A stretch of DNA of 6,792 nucleotides from Bacteroidota bacterium (GCA_023390215.1 JAEWDG010000275.1:1-6792), one strand, 5' to 3'. Shown: positions 1 through 6,727, numbered from the stretch's first letter. Notes: a model not told the origin generated them from the sequence alone. Program-made: numbers and translations.

Positions 1-663
1 ATCAAACACTGCATGAAATTCGAGAATCTCAGCACCCAGGGCTGTAGCTGCGATAGATGCATGTATATCCCCGCTGTGGTCGGAAAAACCAACGGGTAGT
101 TCATACCTGCCTTTGAGTTCAGGTATTAATGCCAGTCCCCATTGCCCCGCAAGAGTCGGGTAAGCTGTTGTACACTGAAGTAAAGAAACGGCGTTTCCGA
201 AAGGCCTTATAAAGTTAACAGCAGTATCAAGCTCTTCATAGGAACTCATCCCGGATGAGAGGATAATATCCTTTCCTGTTTTGGCAATTTTTTCAAGCAT
301 CAGCAGATTGGTAACTTCACCGCTGCCGATCTTGAATTTCTTTACACCGAGATCATCCAGCAACTCCACAGCCGCGATGCTGAAAGGTGAAGAAATAAAT
401 TCCAGATTCTTTTCTTCACAATGTTGTTTTAAACCCTGCCACTGTTCCTTAGTGAATTCCATCCGCTTCCAATAATCATAACGGCTTTCATCCTCATAAC
501 TGAACTTTACCCGGAAAGGCTCGTATTGACTGCTTTCCGCTTCCGCGATATGCGTCTGAAATTTTACCGCATCTACGCCGGTTTGGGCCAACGCATCAAT
601 ATATGAGTGCGCAATACCAAGACTGCCTTCGTGTGCCTGTGCTATTTCCGCAATAATGTACAA
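1..663 (-). CDS. NeuB-family sialic-acid-type (nonulosonate) synthase, C-terminus cut by window edge
   Basis: The 221 visible residues match the NeuB TIM-barrel, which condenses phosphoenolpyruvate with a hexosamine-type sugar to make a nonulosonic acid such as neuraminic or legionaminic acid in the cytoplasm. Visible family motifs: IAEIAQAHEGSL at 4-15, VKFQT at 33-37, FISSPF at 89-94, KIGSGEVTN at 111-119, ILSSGM at 134-139, LLQCTTAYPT at 161-170 and GFSDHS at 192-197. H196 and H217 lie 21 residues apart, like the two metal-binding histidines of meningococcal NeuB. The usual EKHFT end of the barrel reads EFHAVFD here, so this is a variant subgroup and the exact sugar cannot be named. NeuB proteins run about 350 residues, so the rest of the barrel and any C-terminal SAF domain lie outside. 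The start is TTG: an in-frame TAA lies six codons upstream, no other NTG codon lies between, and the next residues YIIAEI begin the conserved domain. It is the last visible gene of the wza-wzc operon. Confidence 0.88.
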   Translation of the reverse strand, partial: MYIIAEIAQAHEGSLGIAHSYIDALAQTGVDAVKFQTHIAEAESSQYEPFRVKFSYEDESRYDYWKRMEFTKEQWQGLKQHCEEKNLEFISSPFSIAAVELLDDLGVKKFKIGSGEVTNLLMLEKIAKTGKDIILSSGMSSYEELDTAVNFIRPFGNAVSLLQCTTAYPTLAGQWGLALIPELKGRYELPVGFSDHSGDIHASIAATALGAEILEFHAVFD

Positions 664-665
664 GA

Positions 666-3077
666 TTATTTTCCTCCCTTAAATATCCGTTTCCACCATG
701 GCGTGTTTTTCACCGGCTCAGTGTAGCCGTAACCGTAACCGTAACCATAACCATATCCGTAACCATAGCCGTAACCATAGCCATACCCTTTTCCGTAACC
801 ATAACCTACCGGGCGCTTATTATTAATGCCGTTAAAAACCAGGTTAAGATTCGGGAAAGTTCCTTTTTGATAATTGTCTCCGATCAATTGAATAAAACTG
901 ATATCGGTATAATTGTGCCGTACAATATAAAGTGTTACATGCGCCCAACCTGCAAGAATTTTTGCATCCGTAACAGACGCCACCGGCGGTGAATCTATAA
1001 TGATGTAGTCGAATTTTTCTTTCAGATGATCCATCAGTTGCTGAAGCCTTGGTGTGCTCATCAATTCAGCGGGATTCGGCGGTATGGGCCCTGAAGAGAT
1101 CACATGAAATCCTTCCACTTCCTTATACGGTTTGATGATCTCTTCTTCATTCGCTTTTCCGATCAGGAAAGTGCTAAGTCCGGGATCTCTTTCAATTCCA
1201 AGAACCGAACTGATTTTAGGCTTGCGGAGATCGAATTCGAGCAACACAACTTTGCTTCCCGTTAAACATAAACTCACGGCCGTATTAATTGCCACAAAAC
1301 TCTTTCCTTCGCTGGGTATGGATGATGTGATCAGGATGACTTTGCATGGATCAGAAATATTTGCTGTGATATAGCTCAGGTTAGTTCTAAGTTCCCTGAA
1401 CTGTTCCGCGATCAACGTTCTTTTACCCGCACCCACCACCATTGGCGATTTTTTTTCGTCTGGCTGAAACACAAGCTCACCCACGATGGGAGCGCCGATT
1501 TTAGATTCAATCTGCGTGCGGAAAAGGATGCGGCTATTGGTGAATTCCTTTAGATAAATGATAAATGCAGAAAGTATGATACCCACAATGAAAGCAAGGA
1601 TATAAACCTTATTAGGGATCGGCGATACAACGCCTACGGATTCAGGATGTTCAATAACCCGGTAGTTAGGCACAATCGATTTCGCATTGATAGCTGCTTC
1701 TTCTCTTTTTTGCAGAAGGAAAGTGTAGATCGCGTTCTTTACTCCCTGCTGACGTGAAATATCTATGAGCTGTCTTTCTTTCTTTGGAATTTTTGCGAGG
1801 TTAGCACTCAGCAGGTCATTATCAGCCTGCAGTTTGCTGCGGCTGGCCACCATACTCAGTTTGAGGTTATTCAAACTGGAGGAGATTGAAGGTTTTAGTT
1901 TCGCTATTTGTTCTTCAAGAATTTCGATCTGGGGATTTTTAGGTCCTGTTGTTTGCTTTACTTTTTCAAGATCAAATTCAGATTTGTATAACTGATTAAG
2001 AAGATCGGTGAGAACCGGATCGCTTATACCGAGGGTGGCAGGAACTTTCGCATTGCTGTTGTTTCTTCGGTTCACATAATCCTCAATTTCTTTCAATACC
2101 TCAAGTTGAACATCCAGCTCGCTGATCCTGGTATCAGTTTGCTTCAGTTGATCAAGATATAAGGAACCTTCAGCGCCGAGATCTGTAATACCCTGGGAGG
2201 ATTTGAAACTTTCCAGATTTTTCTCAACGCCACCCAGTTCATCAGACACTATTTTAAGCCTTTCTTCAAGAAACTTCAATGTATTTTCTGAGATCCGGCT
2301 TTTATAATCCACAGTGGACGCACCGTAGGAAACGAATAAATGATTTAATATTTCAACACCCCGGTTTGGCAGTTGATCCTGATATTTTACTTCGAGGATA
2401 GAAGATTGCTTACTGATGGGTTTTACATCCAATTTGCTTTTTACAGCGGAAACAGCAGATGAGATGGGCCTTACGGTGATGAAGGTCTTTTCATCTTCCT
2501 GAGATTTTGCAGCCTCAGGGTTAATATGCCAACGGATGATACCAAGCGGACTGTTTTGTGCCGAATCAACTAAATATGTTTTTCCGAGATAACTGACATG
2601 GCTGTTGTCTAACACTTCAACTTCTCCATGAAAAGTCTGGTGAATGGAATCGGGCTGCTCAAGTTTCAATGTAGCCGGCATTTTTTTGTTGAATTCGCCG
2701 GTGCGCACAAAACCTTTCTGGCTGTACTGCACGTTTAACTGCAATTCCATAACAAGTTGGCGGAGGAGATCTTTCGAACTCAGCACTTCCATCTCTCTTT
2801 CCGTCTCGTTACTGATGTTACGTGTGTCGATTTTAAAAGCTTCGATGAGGTTGGAGCTTTTTTCCTGGGCATCATCATTAACAATTACACGCGCCTGTGC
2901 TTCATATATAGGTGTGGCATAACGCAGATAAAGAAATGCGCATCCGAGGCAAAAAGCAATAATGAATATTACCAGGGGCCAGAAAGGTAGTATCCGGTAA
3001 AACAATCTCTTAAAATGCAACTGCTGCGAAATACTATCCTGCGGCGATTCTGCAGGCTCTGAATAAACTGAATTCAT
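666..3077 (-). CDS. wzc: Wzc/GumC-type polysaccharide co-polymerase with cytoplasmic BY-kinase domain (tyrosine autokinase)
   Basis: This 803-residue inner-membrane protein would control chain length and export of a capsule or exopolysaccharide together with the outer-membrane lipoprotein encoded just upstream. Order of parts: cytoplasmic N-terminus; membrane helix about 32-51; periplasmic Wzz domain; long coiled-coil region about 255-460; a SPIPNK segment and second membrane helix about 487-508; then the BY-kinase. The kinase shows Walker A SSIPSEGKS (585-593, K592), Walker A' VVLLEFDLRKP (610-620, D616), a GPIPPNPAELM signature (663-673) and Walker B YIIIDSPP (691-698, D695). Instead of the usual loose tyrosine cluster, the tail is an alternating Gly-Tyr run (758-785, 13 tyrosines) followed by a basic WWKRIFKGGK end. 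The usual first Asp of Walker A' is Glu614. The ATG is 21 nt after the lipoprotein stop and has no Shine-Dalgarno, as is common in Bacteroidota. The wzc name is by role; the gene could equally be called gumC-like. Confidence 0.95.
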   Translation of the reverse strand: MNSVYSEPAESPQDSISQQLHFKRLFYRILPFWPLVIFIIAFCLGCAFLYLRYATPIYEAQARVIVNDDAQEKSSNLIEAFKIDTRNISNETEREMEVLSSKDLLRQLVMELQLNVQYSQKGFVRTGEFNKKMPATLKLEQPDSIHQTFHGEVEVLDNSHVSYLGKTYLVDSAQNSPLGIIRWHINPEAAKSQEDEKTFITVRPISSAVSAVKSKLDVKPISKQSSILEVKYQDQLPNRGVEILNHLFVSYGASTVDYKSRISENTLKFLEERLKIVSDELGGVEKNLESFKSSQGITDLGAEGSLYLDQLKQTDTRISELDVQLEVLKEIEDYVNRRNNSNAKVPATLGISDPVLTDLLNQLYKSEFDLEKVKQTTGPKNPQIEILEEQIAKLKPSISSSLNNLKLSMVASRSKLQADNDLLSANLAKIPKKERQLIDISRQQGVKNAIYTFLLQKREEAAINAKSIVPNYRVIEHPESVGVVSPIPNKVYILAFIVGIILSAFIIYLKEFTNSRILFRTQIESKIGAPIVGELVFQPDEKKSPMVVGAGKRTLIAEQFRELRTNLSYITANISDPCKVILITSSIPSEGKSFVAINTAVSLCLTGSKVVLLEFDLRKPKISSVLGIERDPGLSTFLIGKANEEEIIKPYKEVEGFHVISSGPIPPNPAELMSTPRLQQLMDHLKEKFDYIIIDSPPVASVTDAKILAGWAHVTLYIVRHNYTDISFIQLIGDNYQKGTFPNLNLVFNGINNKRPVGYGYGKGYGYGYGYGYGYGYGYGYGYGYTEPVKNTPWWKRIFKGGK
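673..678 (-). promoter_or_regulatory. Shine-Dalgarno site for the NeuB-like gene, inside the end of the kinase gene
   Basis: The minus strand reads GGGAGG here, with 9 nt before the TTG at 663. It lies within the last Gly-Gly codons of the kinase gene. Clear Shine-Dalgarno sites are uncommon in Bacteroidota, and this one supports the TTG start and coupled translation. It could be partly a by-product of the glycine codons. Confidence 0.6.
723..806 (-). repeat. Hexanucleotide tandem repeat encoding the Gly-Tyr tail of the kinase
   Basis: On the minus strand, GGN-TAY units run in tandem: two units (795-806), one Gly-Lys interruption (789-794), then eleven unbroken units (723-788). Third-codon bases vary (GGT, GGC, GGA, GGG; TAT, TAC), so the array is imperfect in DNA while the protein repeat is exact. 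Gain or loss of units would keep the reading frame and change only the number of tyrosines. Confidence 0.95.
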
Positions 3078-3098
3078 CAGGTGGAAATAATTTTGGAT

Positions 3099-3926
3099 CT
3101 ACTTGCTGACATTAATAATGGTGATGAGCAGTGATATACCTACCGCTGCAATTCCAATGTATTGAGGTACGCCCGTCCGGGTGATAAATTTTGCCTTAAC
3201 AGGTTCTATATATACTACGTCGTTCGTCTTCAAATAAAAATAGGGAGAAGTAAAAATATCTTTCGAGAGCAGGTTCAACCTTGCGAAACTTCTTTCCCCG
3301 TTAACCTCACGGATAACCAGCACATTTTCGCGTTTACCCATGTCCGTAAGGTCACCCGCCAGGCTGATCGCATCCAGTACCGTCATACGTTCTGTTTGCA
3401 TGGGAAACTTTCCTGGTTTTGCGACTTCTCCCAGTACAGATACATAATAATTTATAAAGCGAACATTTACCACCGGTTCTTTTGTATAATCCTTCAGGGC
3501 CTCAGAAAGAAAATTTTCAAGTTGTTTACGTGTCAGTCCTTCTGCCTGCACTGCACCAAGAAAAGGAAGTTTGATCTTACCGTCTGATTCAACAAAATAC
3601 CCCAGCATACTGGAATTGGATACCGATTGCCCGGGGGATCCACCCGAAGGCATACCATCAGCAGAGTTGATAACCATCAGATCCTGCAGGTTCTGCCCGC
3701 CCACGGTTATCCACAATTGATCATTTTTCTGAATAGGTGTTTCGAAATCAGCCTTCCCCGAATAGATCAATCGGGATAAACTATCACCAACTCCATTCTT
3801 TTTCTGTAAAGAAGTATCTGATAAATTATTGAAATACACCACTTTGCGTGGAGAAGTACAGGAAATAAAACAAATAAGCGGAAAAATAAGGGCTACGATT
3901 AATGTACGCGGAAGCGAAGAAGACAT
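3099..3926 (-). CDS. wza: Wza-type polysaccharide export outer-membrane lipoprotein
   Basis: The product should form the outer-membrane exit channel for the polysaccharide, docking on the kinase/co-polymerase encoded 21 nt downstream. With the ATG at 3926 it has 275 residues: a signal peptide with hydrophobic core LIVALIFPLICF, a lipobox-like FISC with lipidated Cys23, and a short mature start TSPRKVVYFN that I recall as common in Bacteroidota export proteins. A Poly_export region begins near residue 64 (PIQKNDQLWITV), with a DGKIKLPFLG turn and an LTRKQLENFL segment. An SLBB-type domain follows at about 160-210 (VSVLGEVAKPGKF, then DAISLAGDLTDMGKREN). A hydrophobic C-terminal helix at about 255-272 could cross the outer membrane, as in Wza. 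An in-frame TTG at 3953 would add nine residues (MIKIELFLL); I prefer the ATG because it gives a standard lipoprotein signal peptide. It is the first gene of the operon. Confidence 0.93.
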   Translation of the reverse strand: MSSSLPRTLIVALIFPLICFISCTSPRKVVYFNNLSDTSLQKKNGVGDSLSRLIYSGKADFETPIQKNDQLWITVGGQNLQDLMVINSADGMPSGGSPGQSVSNSSMLGYFVESDGKIKLPFLGAVQAEGLTRKQLENFLSEALKDYTKEPVVNVRFINYYVSVLGEVAKPGKFPMQTERMTVLDAISLAGDLTDMGKRENVLVIREVNGERSFARLNLLSKDIFTSPYFYLKTNDVVYIEPVKAKFITRTGVPQYIGIAAVGISLLITIINVSK

Positions 3927-4031
3927 GAGCAAAAATAATTCTATTTTAATCAATAAATGAAGGCACCGATCGCATGGCTTCGCCCTTCTCAGTCACAGGA
4001 TGTGCAGAGATAGTCGGGCTTCTTAAGGATC

Positions 4032-4058
4032 GCCGTGTTTTCTGTCCCAAAAAACGGC
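4032..4058 (-). promoter_or_regulatory. Bulged hairpin in the presumed leader of the export operon
   Basis: GCCG at 4032-4035 pairs with CGGC at 4055-4058, T4036 pairs with A4054, one base (4037) bulges, and TTTT at 4038-4041 pairs with AAAA at 4050-4053, closing an 8-base loop. No T-tract follows on the minus strand, so it is not an ordinary intrinsic terminator. Its function is unknown and a chance hairpin is possible. Confidence 0.3.
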
Positions 4059-4094
4059 AGGGAATATGGGAACAGGGGACTGAATTTAGGTGCG

Positions 4095-4102
4095 CAAAAG
4101 TA
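4095..4102 (-). promoter_or_regulatory. Candidate -7 element of the export operon promoter
   Basis: The minus strand reads TACTTTTG followed by CGC, a full match to the Bacteroidota sigma consensus TAnnTTTG. I find no good TTTG at the -33 position; the minus strand there reads CTGA. If used, transcription would start near 4088 and give a leader of about 160 nt before the wza-like ATG. Confidence 0.5.
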
Positions 4103-4246
4103 TCGTTTTCTTTTTGATCCTCAGGTACTATCTATGCACAGTTCCTTAACTACCGCACCTCAACTTTATGGCTTTAGGGAAACACAGATAGATCACCAAC
4201 GAATTATGTCTGTTTTACTGTTATTTTTTAATGAAAGTCAAGTATT

Positions 4247-4263
4247 TATAGGAAAATCCTATA
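4247..4263. repeat. Perfect inverted repeat, operator-like, upstream of the OmpA-like gene
   Basis: TATAGGA (4247-4253), spacer AAA, TCCTATA (4257-4263): both 7-base arms match exactly. Its right arm overlaps TATATTTA (4260-4267), a one-mismatch match to the -7 consensus TAnnTTTG, pointing to the gene at 4300. No -33 element is visible. It could be a regulator site over the promoter, or a chance AT-rich palindrome. Confidence 0.4.
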
Positions 4264-4299
4264 TTTACCCCATTATTCATGCTATCTAACCTGACTGTT

Positions 4300-5703
4300 A
4301 TGTTGCATTTTCTAAAAAAGCAAGGGCTTTTTGTATTGGCTCTACTTGCTTTTAGCCTACCCGGGATTTCACAAAACAGCGATGAAGCTATTAAACCCTT
4401 TTCGGGAAAAAAACCTTTCCGGAAATTCTCTGTTGGTGTTAATGCCGGTCTTTTAAAATCCTCAGTTGCCATTGGCGGATCAAATGATTTCACCAAAAAC
4501 AAGATCAACTTCGGTTACGGTGTAAATGTTCGCTACCAGCTTACGCACTGGCTTGCCTTTCAGGCCGATGGAATCCGCGGAACGCTCAGCGGCGACCAAT
4601 CCAAAGAGCAGGGAACGGGAAACCTTAATCTTCAAAAACCAATAACCAGTTTTAAAACAGACCTCCATGTCGCAGGATCTCTGTCAGCCCAATACACATT
4701 TGGCAATATCAACTGGCTTAATCTCAAAAATTTTCTTATCCCCTATATTGGTGTAGGAGGCGGTATAGCCCTCTGGGATGTTCGTATAACACCAAAAGAT
4801 TCAACCGAAAGGGATTATTCCAATTCCAGCATACGTGAACTCTTTGTTCCCGTAACCATGGGCCTGCGCTTCAAAGTCACCAAAGGCATCAATATCGATT
4901 TCAGTTACCGTATGCATTTTGTGGATGGCGACAATCTGGATGGCTTTGCATACTGGCAAGTTCCGGCGGAAGCAAGCAGCACCACTAAAAAAGATAAATT
5001 CTCGTATACAACACTGGGTGTTGAATTCGCCCTGGGAAAAAAGTCCAAACCACAATTATTGTATGATAATCCAGCGGCCCGTGTAACGAATTTGCTTCAA
5101 TCACAGGTAGACAGGATCAGTACGCGAGTTGACAGTTTGATCGCGAAACAGAAAGGACTTGATGACACAGACGGAGATGGAGTTGCGGACCTGTACGATA
5201 AAGAACCTAATACACCTGCAGGATGCCCGGTCGATGCACAGGGTGTTGTTCGTGATACAGATGGTGATGGGGTTCCTGACTGTAAGGATAAACAACTTAT
5301 CACGCCAACCGAATGTCAGCCTGTTGATGCTGACGGGGTGGGTCAGTGTCCCGAACCTGAATGTTGCAAAACCGGTGTAAAAAATGGTGAAGGCGGTGTG
5401 GATGCAAACTGTCCTTCAGACTATCCAAGCTTAAACTTTTCCGGCTCCAATAACAGAATATCCGCTGAAATGAAGGCAACGCTTGCCTCTGTTGCTTCTA
5501 AAATGAAAGCAAGGCCAGGTTGCAGTATCGTTATTAAAGGCTATCCTGAAACATCAAAATCTTCGCAGGCAATGTGCCAACGCAGGGTTGATGCAATAAG
5601 AAATTACCTGGTAGAAAGAGAAGGAATCAGTTCGGATCGGGTAACCACCAATTGCGAGGTTGGCGGCGGAGACAAGAACACGATAGATATCGAAACGAAT
5701 TAA
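4300..5703 (+). CDS. OmpA-like outer-membrane protein: beta-barrel, thrombospondin type 3 repeats, divergent OmpA C-terminal domain
   Basis: The predicted 467-residue protein starts with a signal peptide (LKKQGLFVLALLAFSLPGISQ, cleavage near 24-26). Next comes a region to about residue 245 with alternating aromatic and polar strands and Gly turns, typical of an 8-stranded outer-membrane barrel. A linker leads to two acidic thrombospondin type 3 repeats (DTDGDGVADLYD about 289-300; DTDGDGVPDCKD about 319-330) and a third degenerate one (PVDADGVGQCPE), all likely calcium-binding. The C-terminal 90 or so residues align with an OmpA/MotB fold, but the usual GHTD is GYPE (414-417), the following loop is about three residues short, and the end reads NTIDIETN instead of NRRVEI; the RR pair (428-429) is kept. 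Ten cysteines lie between the repeats and the C-terminus. I chose the ATG at 4300 over the one at 4279 because it gives a compact basic n-region; neither has a Shine-Dalgarno. Likely role: envelope structure or anchoring. A specific partner cannot be named. Confidence 0.88.
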   Translation: MLHFLKKQGLFVLALLAFSLPGISQNSDEAIKPFSGKKPFRKFSVGVNAGLLKSSVAIGGSNDFTKNKINFGYGVNVRYQLTHWLAFQADGIRGTLSGDQSKEQGTGNLNLQKPITSFKTDLHVAGSLSAQYTFGNINWLNLKNFLIPYIGVGGGIALWDVRITPKDSTERDYSNSSIRELFVPVTMGLRFKVTKGINIDFSYRMHFVDGDNLDGFAYWQVPAEASSTTKKDKFSYTTLGVEFALGKKSKPQLLYDNPAARVTNLLQSQVDRISTRVDSLIAKQKGLDDTDGDGVADLYDKEPNTPAGCPVDAQGVVRDTDGDGVPDCKDKQLITPTECQPVDADGVGQCPEPECCKTGVKNGEGGVDANCPSDYPSLNFSGSNNRISAEMKATLASVASKMKARPGCSIVIKGYPETSKSSQAMCQRRVDAIRNYLVEREGISSDRVTTNCEVGGGDKNTIDIETN

Positions 5704-5720
5704 CAGATAATACAATCAAT

Positions 5721-5748
5721 AAAAAAGTCCTCGAATGAGGACTTTTTT
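5721..5748. terminator. Bidirectional intrinsic terminator between convergent genes
   Basis: AAAAAAGTCCTC (5721-5732), loop GAAT, GAGGACTTTTTT (5737-5748) form a perfect 12-bp stem with an A-tract on one side and a T-tract on the other, so each strand ends its hairpin in U residues. It lies 17 nt past the OmpA-like stop and 7 nt past the stop of the opposing glycosyltransferase gene, so it can serve both. Confidence 0.92.
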
Positions 5749-5755
5749 TATGCTT

Positions 5756-6592
5756 TTAATTTCGCGGCGGAAAGATCTTTCGCATCAGCCGCGCGAAAAA
5801 ATTATTATAGTAAGGAGTTTTTAGTTGCTTTAATGCTTTAACGTAATCATTACTAATGCCGGAATCATGGGAAACATTGTTTGCCATCTGGCAGGATTTT
5901 TCAGGATCGGAAACACAAACAACCTGGATGTTATTCCACATATAATCGACTTCGCCATTCTGAAAACAGGTTTCCGCAGATTCCTGCAAAACAGGAGGAC
6001 CGGCCAAACCCATGATATCATGATTCACTTCATGCATCTCACCTTCGCGCAATTTTAGTTTTCCTTCTTCCAAATGAAAACCACGGTACTCAACCTTGTA
6101 CTGTTTTGTTTCAATGTGCCGAACTGCTTCATTTGCTGCCCGGATAAAAATCGGGTTTCCCGGTTCAGTAATAATAAGCCATTGGCAGATATCATCATTG
6201 ATGCCGATTTGAGTAGTAAGGCTCGCGTTGGGATCAACCCAGTTTTTCAATGGGCTTATACACCTGCAATCCAGATCAGCATAAATACCACCATATTTAT
6301 ATAAAACGAGATACCGCCAGAGATCGGCTTTCGAAGCGCCATATTTGATCTTATGGTAGGCTGTCAGAAACTCCGGAAACTCTTTTTCAATAAAATTCAG
6401 GATATCCTCATTATCTGAAAAACGGTATTCATATTCGGGATTCAGGTTGATCCAGGTATCTGCATAAGATTTCAAAACCGCAGGCACCTCGTTCGTTTTC
6501 ATGGTCTGCCATATAATACGCGGAATGCGCTGCTTAACATCAACTGATGTTCTAGGAGCTATATGTTTTGGAATGATTACCAGTTCAGACAT
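5756..6592 (-). CDS. GT32-type glycosyltransferase (DXD sugar-binding family)
   Basis: The 278-residue protein carries the signatures of the Gly_transf_sug/OCH1-like family, which transfers a sugar from a nucleotide-sugar donor to a glycan acceptor with a divalent metal. Visible marks: IPRIIWQTMKTNEVP at 23-37, the WINLNPEYEYRFSDNED block at 47-63, ASKADLWRYLVLYKYGGIYADLD at 86-108 (in positions) with the metal/donor motif D106-L-D108, and a later NHDIMGLAGPP segment. There is no signal peptide or membrane helix, so it acts in the cytoplasm; the basic C-terminus (ARLMRKIFPPRN) could touch the membrane (inference). The ATG at 6592 precedes the family start by about 22 residues and has no Shine-Dalgarno. 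It is a single-gene unit with its own promoter and shares a terminator with the OmpA-like gene. Donor and acceptor cannot be told. A role in the glycan made by the nearby operon is possible, but the genes are not co-transcribed. Confidence 0.9.
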   Translation of the reverse strand: MSELVIIPKHIAPRTSVDVKQRIPRIIWQTMKTNEVPAVLKSYADTWINLNPEYEYRFSDNEDILNFIEKEFPEFLTAYHKIKYGASKADLWRYLVLYKYGGIYADLDCRCISPLKNWVDPNASLTTQIGINDDICQWLIITEPGNPIFIRAANEAVRHIETKQYKVEYRGFHLEEGKLKLREGEMHEVNHDIMGLAGPPVLQESAETCFQNGEVDYMWNNIQVVCVSDPEKSCQMANNVSHDSGISNDYVKALKQLKTPYYNNFFARLMRKIFPPRN

Positions 6593-6638
6593 TAGAAAAT
6601 GAGTAAACTTTTGTAAGTATAAGTTGCTGAATCCGGTT

Positions 6639-6667
6639 CAAAGATAATTGTCCGGAATTGAAAACAA
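6639..6667 (-). promoter_or_regulatory. Candidate Bacteroidota-type promoter of the glycosyltransferase gene
   Basis: The minus strand shows TATCTTTG (6646 to 6639), a full match to TAnnTTTG, with TTG (6667 to 6665) 18 bases upstream, inside the expected spacing for the -33 element. A start near 6632 gives a leader of about 40 nt before the ATG at 6592. Confidence 0.65.
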
Positions 6668-6700
6668 CTTATCATTAAGAAAAACAAAACTTTATATAAT

Positions 6701-6726
6701 AAAAAAACCTTGATTTCTCAAGGTTT
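6701..6726 (-). terminator. Intrinsic terminator of the tRNA-Met gene
   Basis: On the minus strand AAACCTTGA (6726-6718), loop GAAA, TCAAGGTTT (6713-6705) make a perfect 9-bp stem ending in a T-tract to 6701. It begins one base after the tRNA 3' end, so it should stop tRNA transcription before the glycosyltransferase promoter. Confidence 0.88.
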
Positions 6727-6727
6727 G

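Larger units (their letters stand above)
3927..4299. other. Divergent intergenic region between the export operon and the OmpA-like gene
   Basis: I see no convincing protein gene or RNA gene in this stretch of about 370 bases. It holds a TAnnTTTG promoter motif facing the export operon (4095-4102), a bulged hairpin in that operon's presumed leader (4032-4058), a nine-codon ATG reading frame on the minus strand (3946-3975) and a perfect inverted repeat (4247-4263) upstream of the OmpA-like gene. The two reading frames of about 84-95 codons that enter it show no recognisable protein features and overlap real genes or the leader. Confidence 0.7.

Noticed and set aside
3162..3587. A 141-codon open frame on the plus strand inside the wza-like gene
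   Set aside because: It is antisense to a clear gene, rich in Cys, Phe, Tyr and Arg, and has no recognisable domain, as expected of a shadow frame.
3930..3937. A second TAnnTTTG match (TATTTTTG, minus strand) just before the wza-like ATG
   Set aside because: It ends 3 bases before the ATG, so transcription would begin at or inside the start codon, and the nearest TTG is only 13 bases upstream, too short for the -33 spacing. The region is AT-rich and likely to match by chance.
3927..3953. N-terminal extension of the wza-like protein from the in-frame TTG at 3953
   Set aside because: It would put nine extra residues, including an acidic one, before a standard lipoprotein signal peptide. The ATG at 3926 fits better.
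4279..4299. ATG at 4279 as start of the OmpA-like protein
   Set aside because: It adds MLSNLTV before a complete signal peptide and would lie only a few bases after the presumed transcription start. It cannot be fully excluded because neither ATG has a Shine-Dalgarno.
5158..5300. Repeated GA-rich DNA (acagayggwgatgg) that might be a tandem DNA repeat
   Set aside because: The two copies encode thrombospondin type 3 repeats, so the similarity is explained by the protein and not by a separate DNA element.
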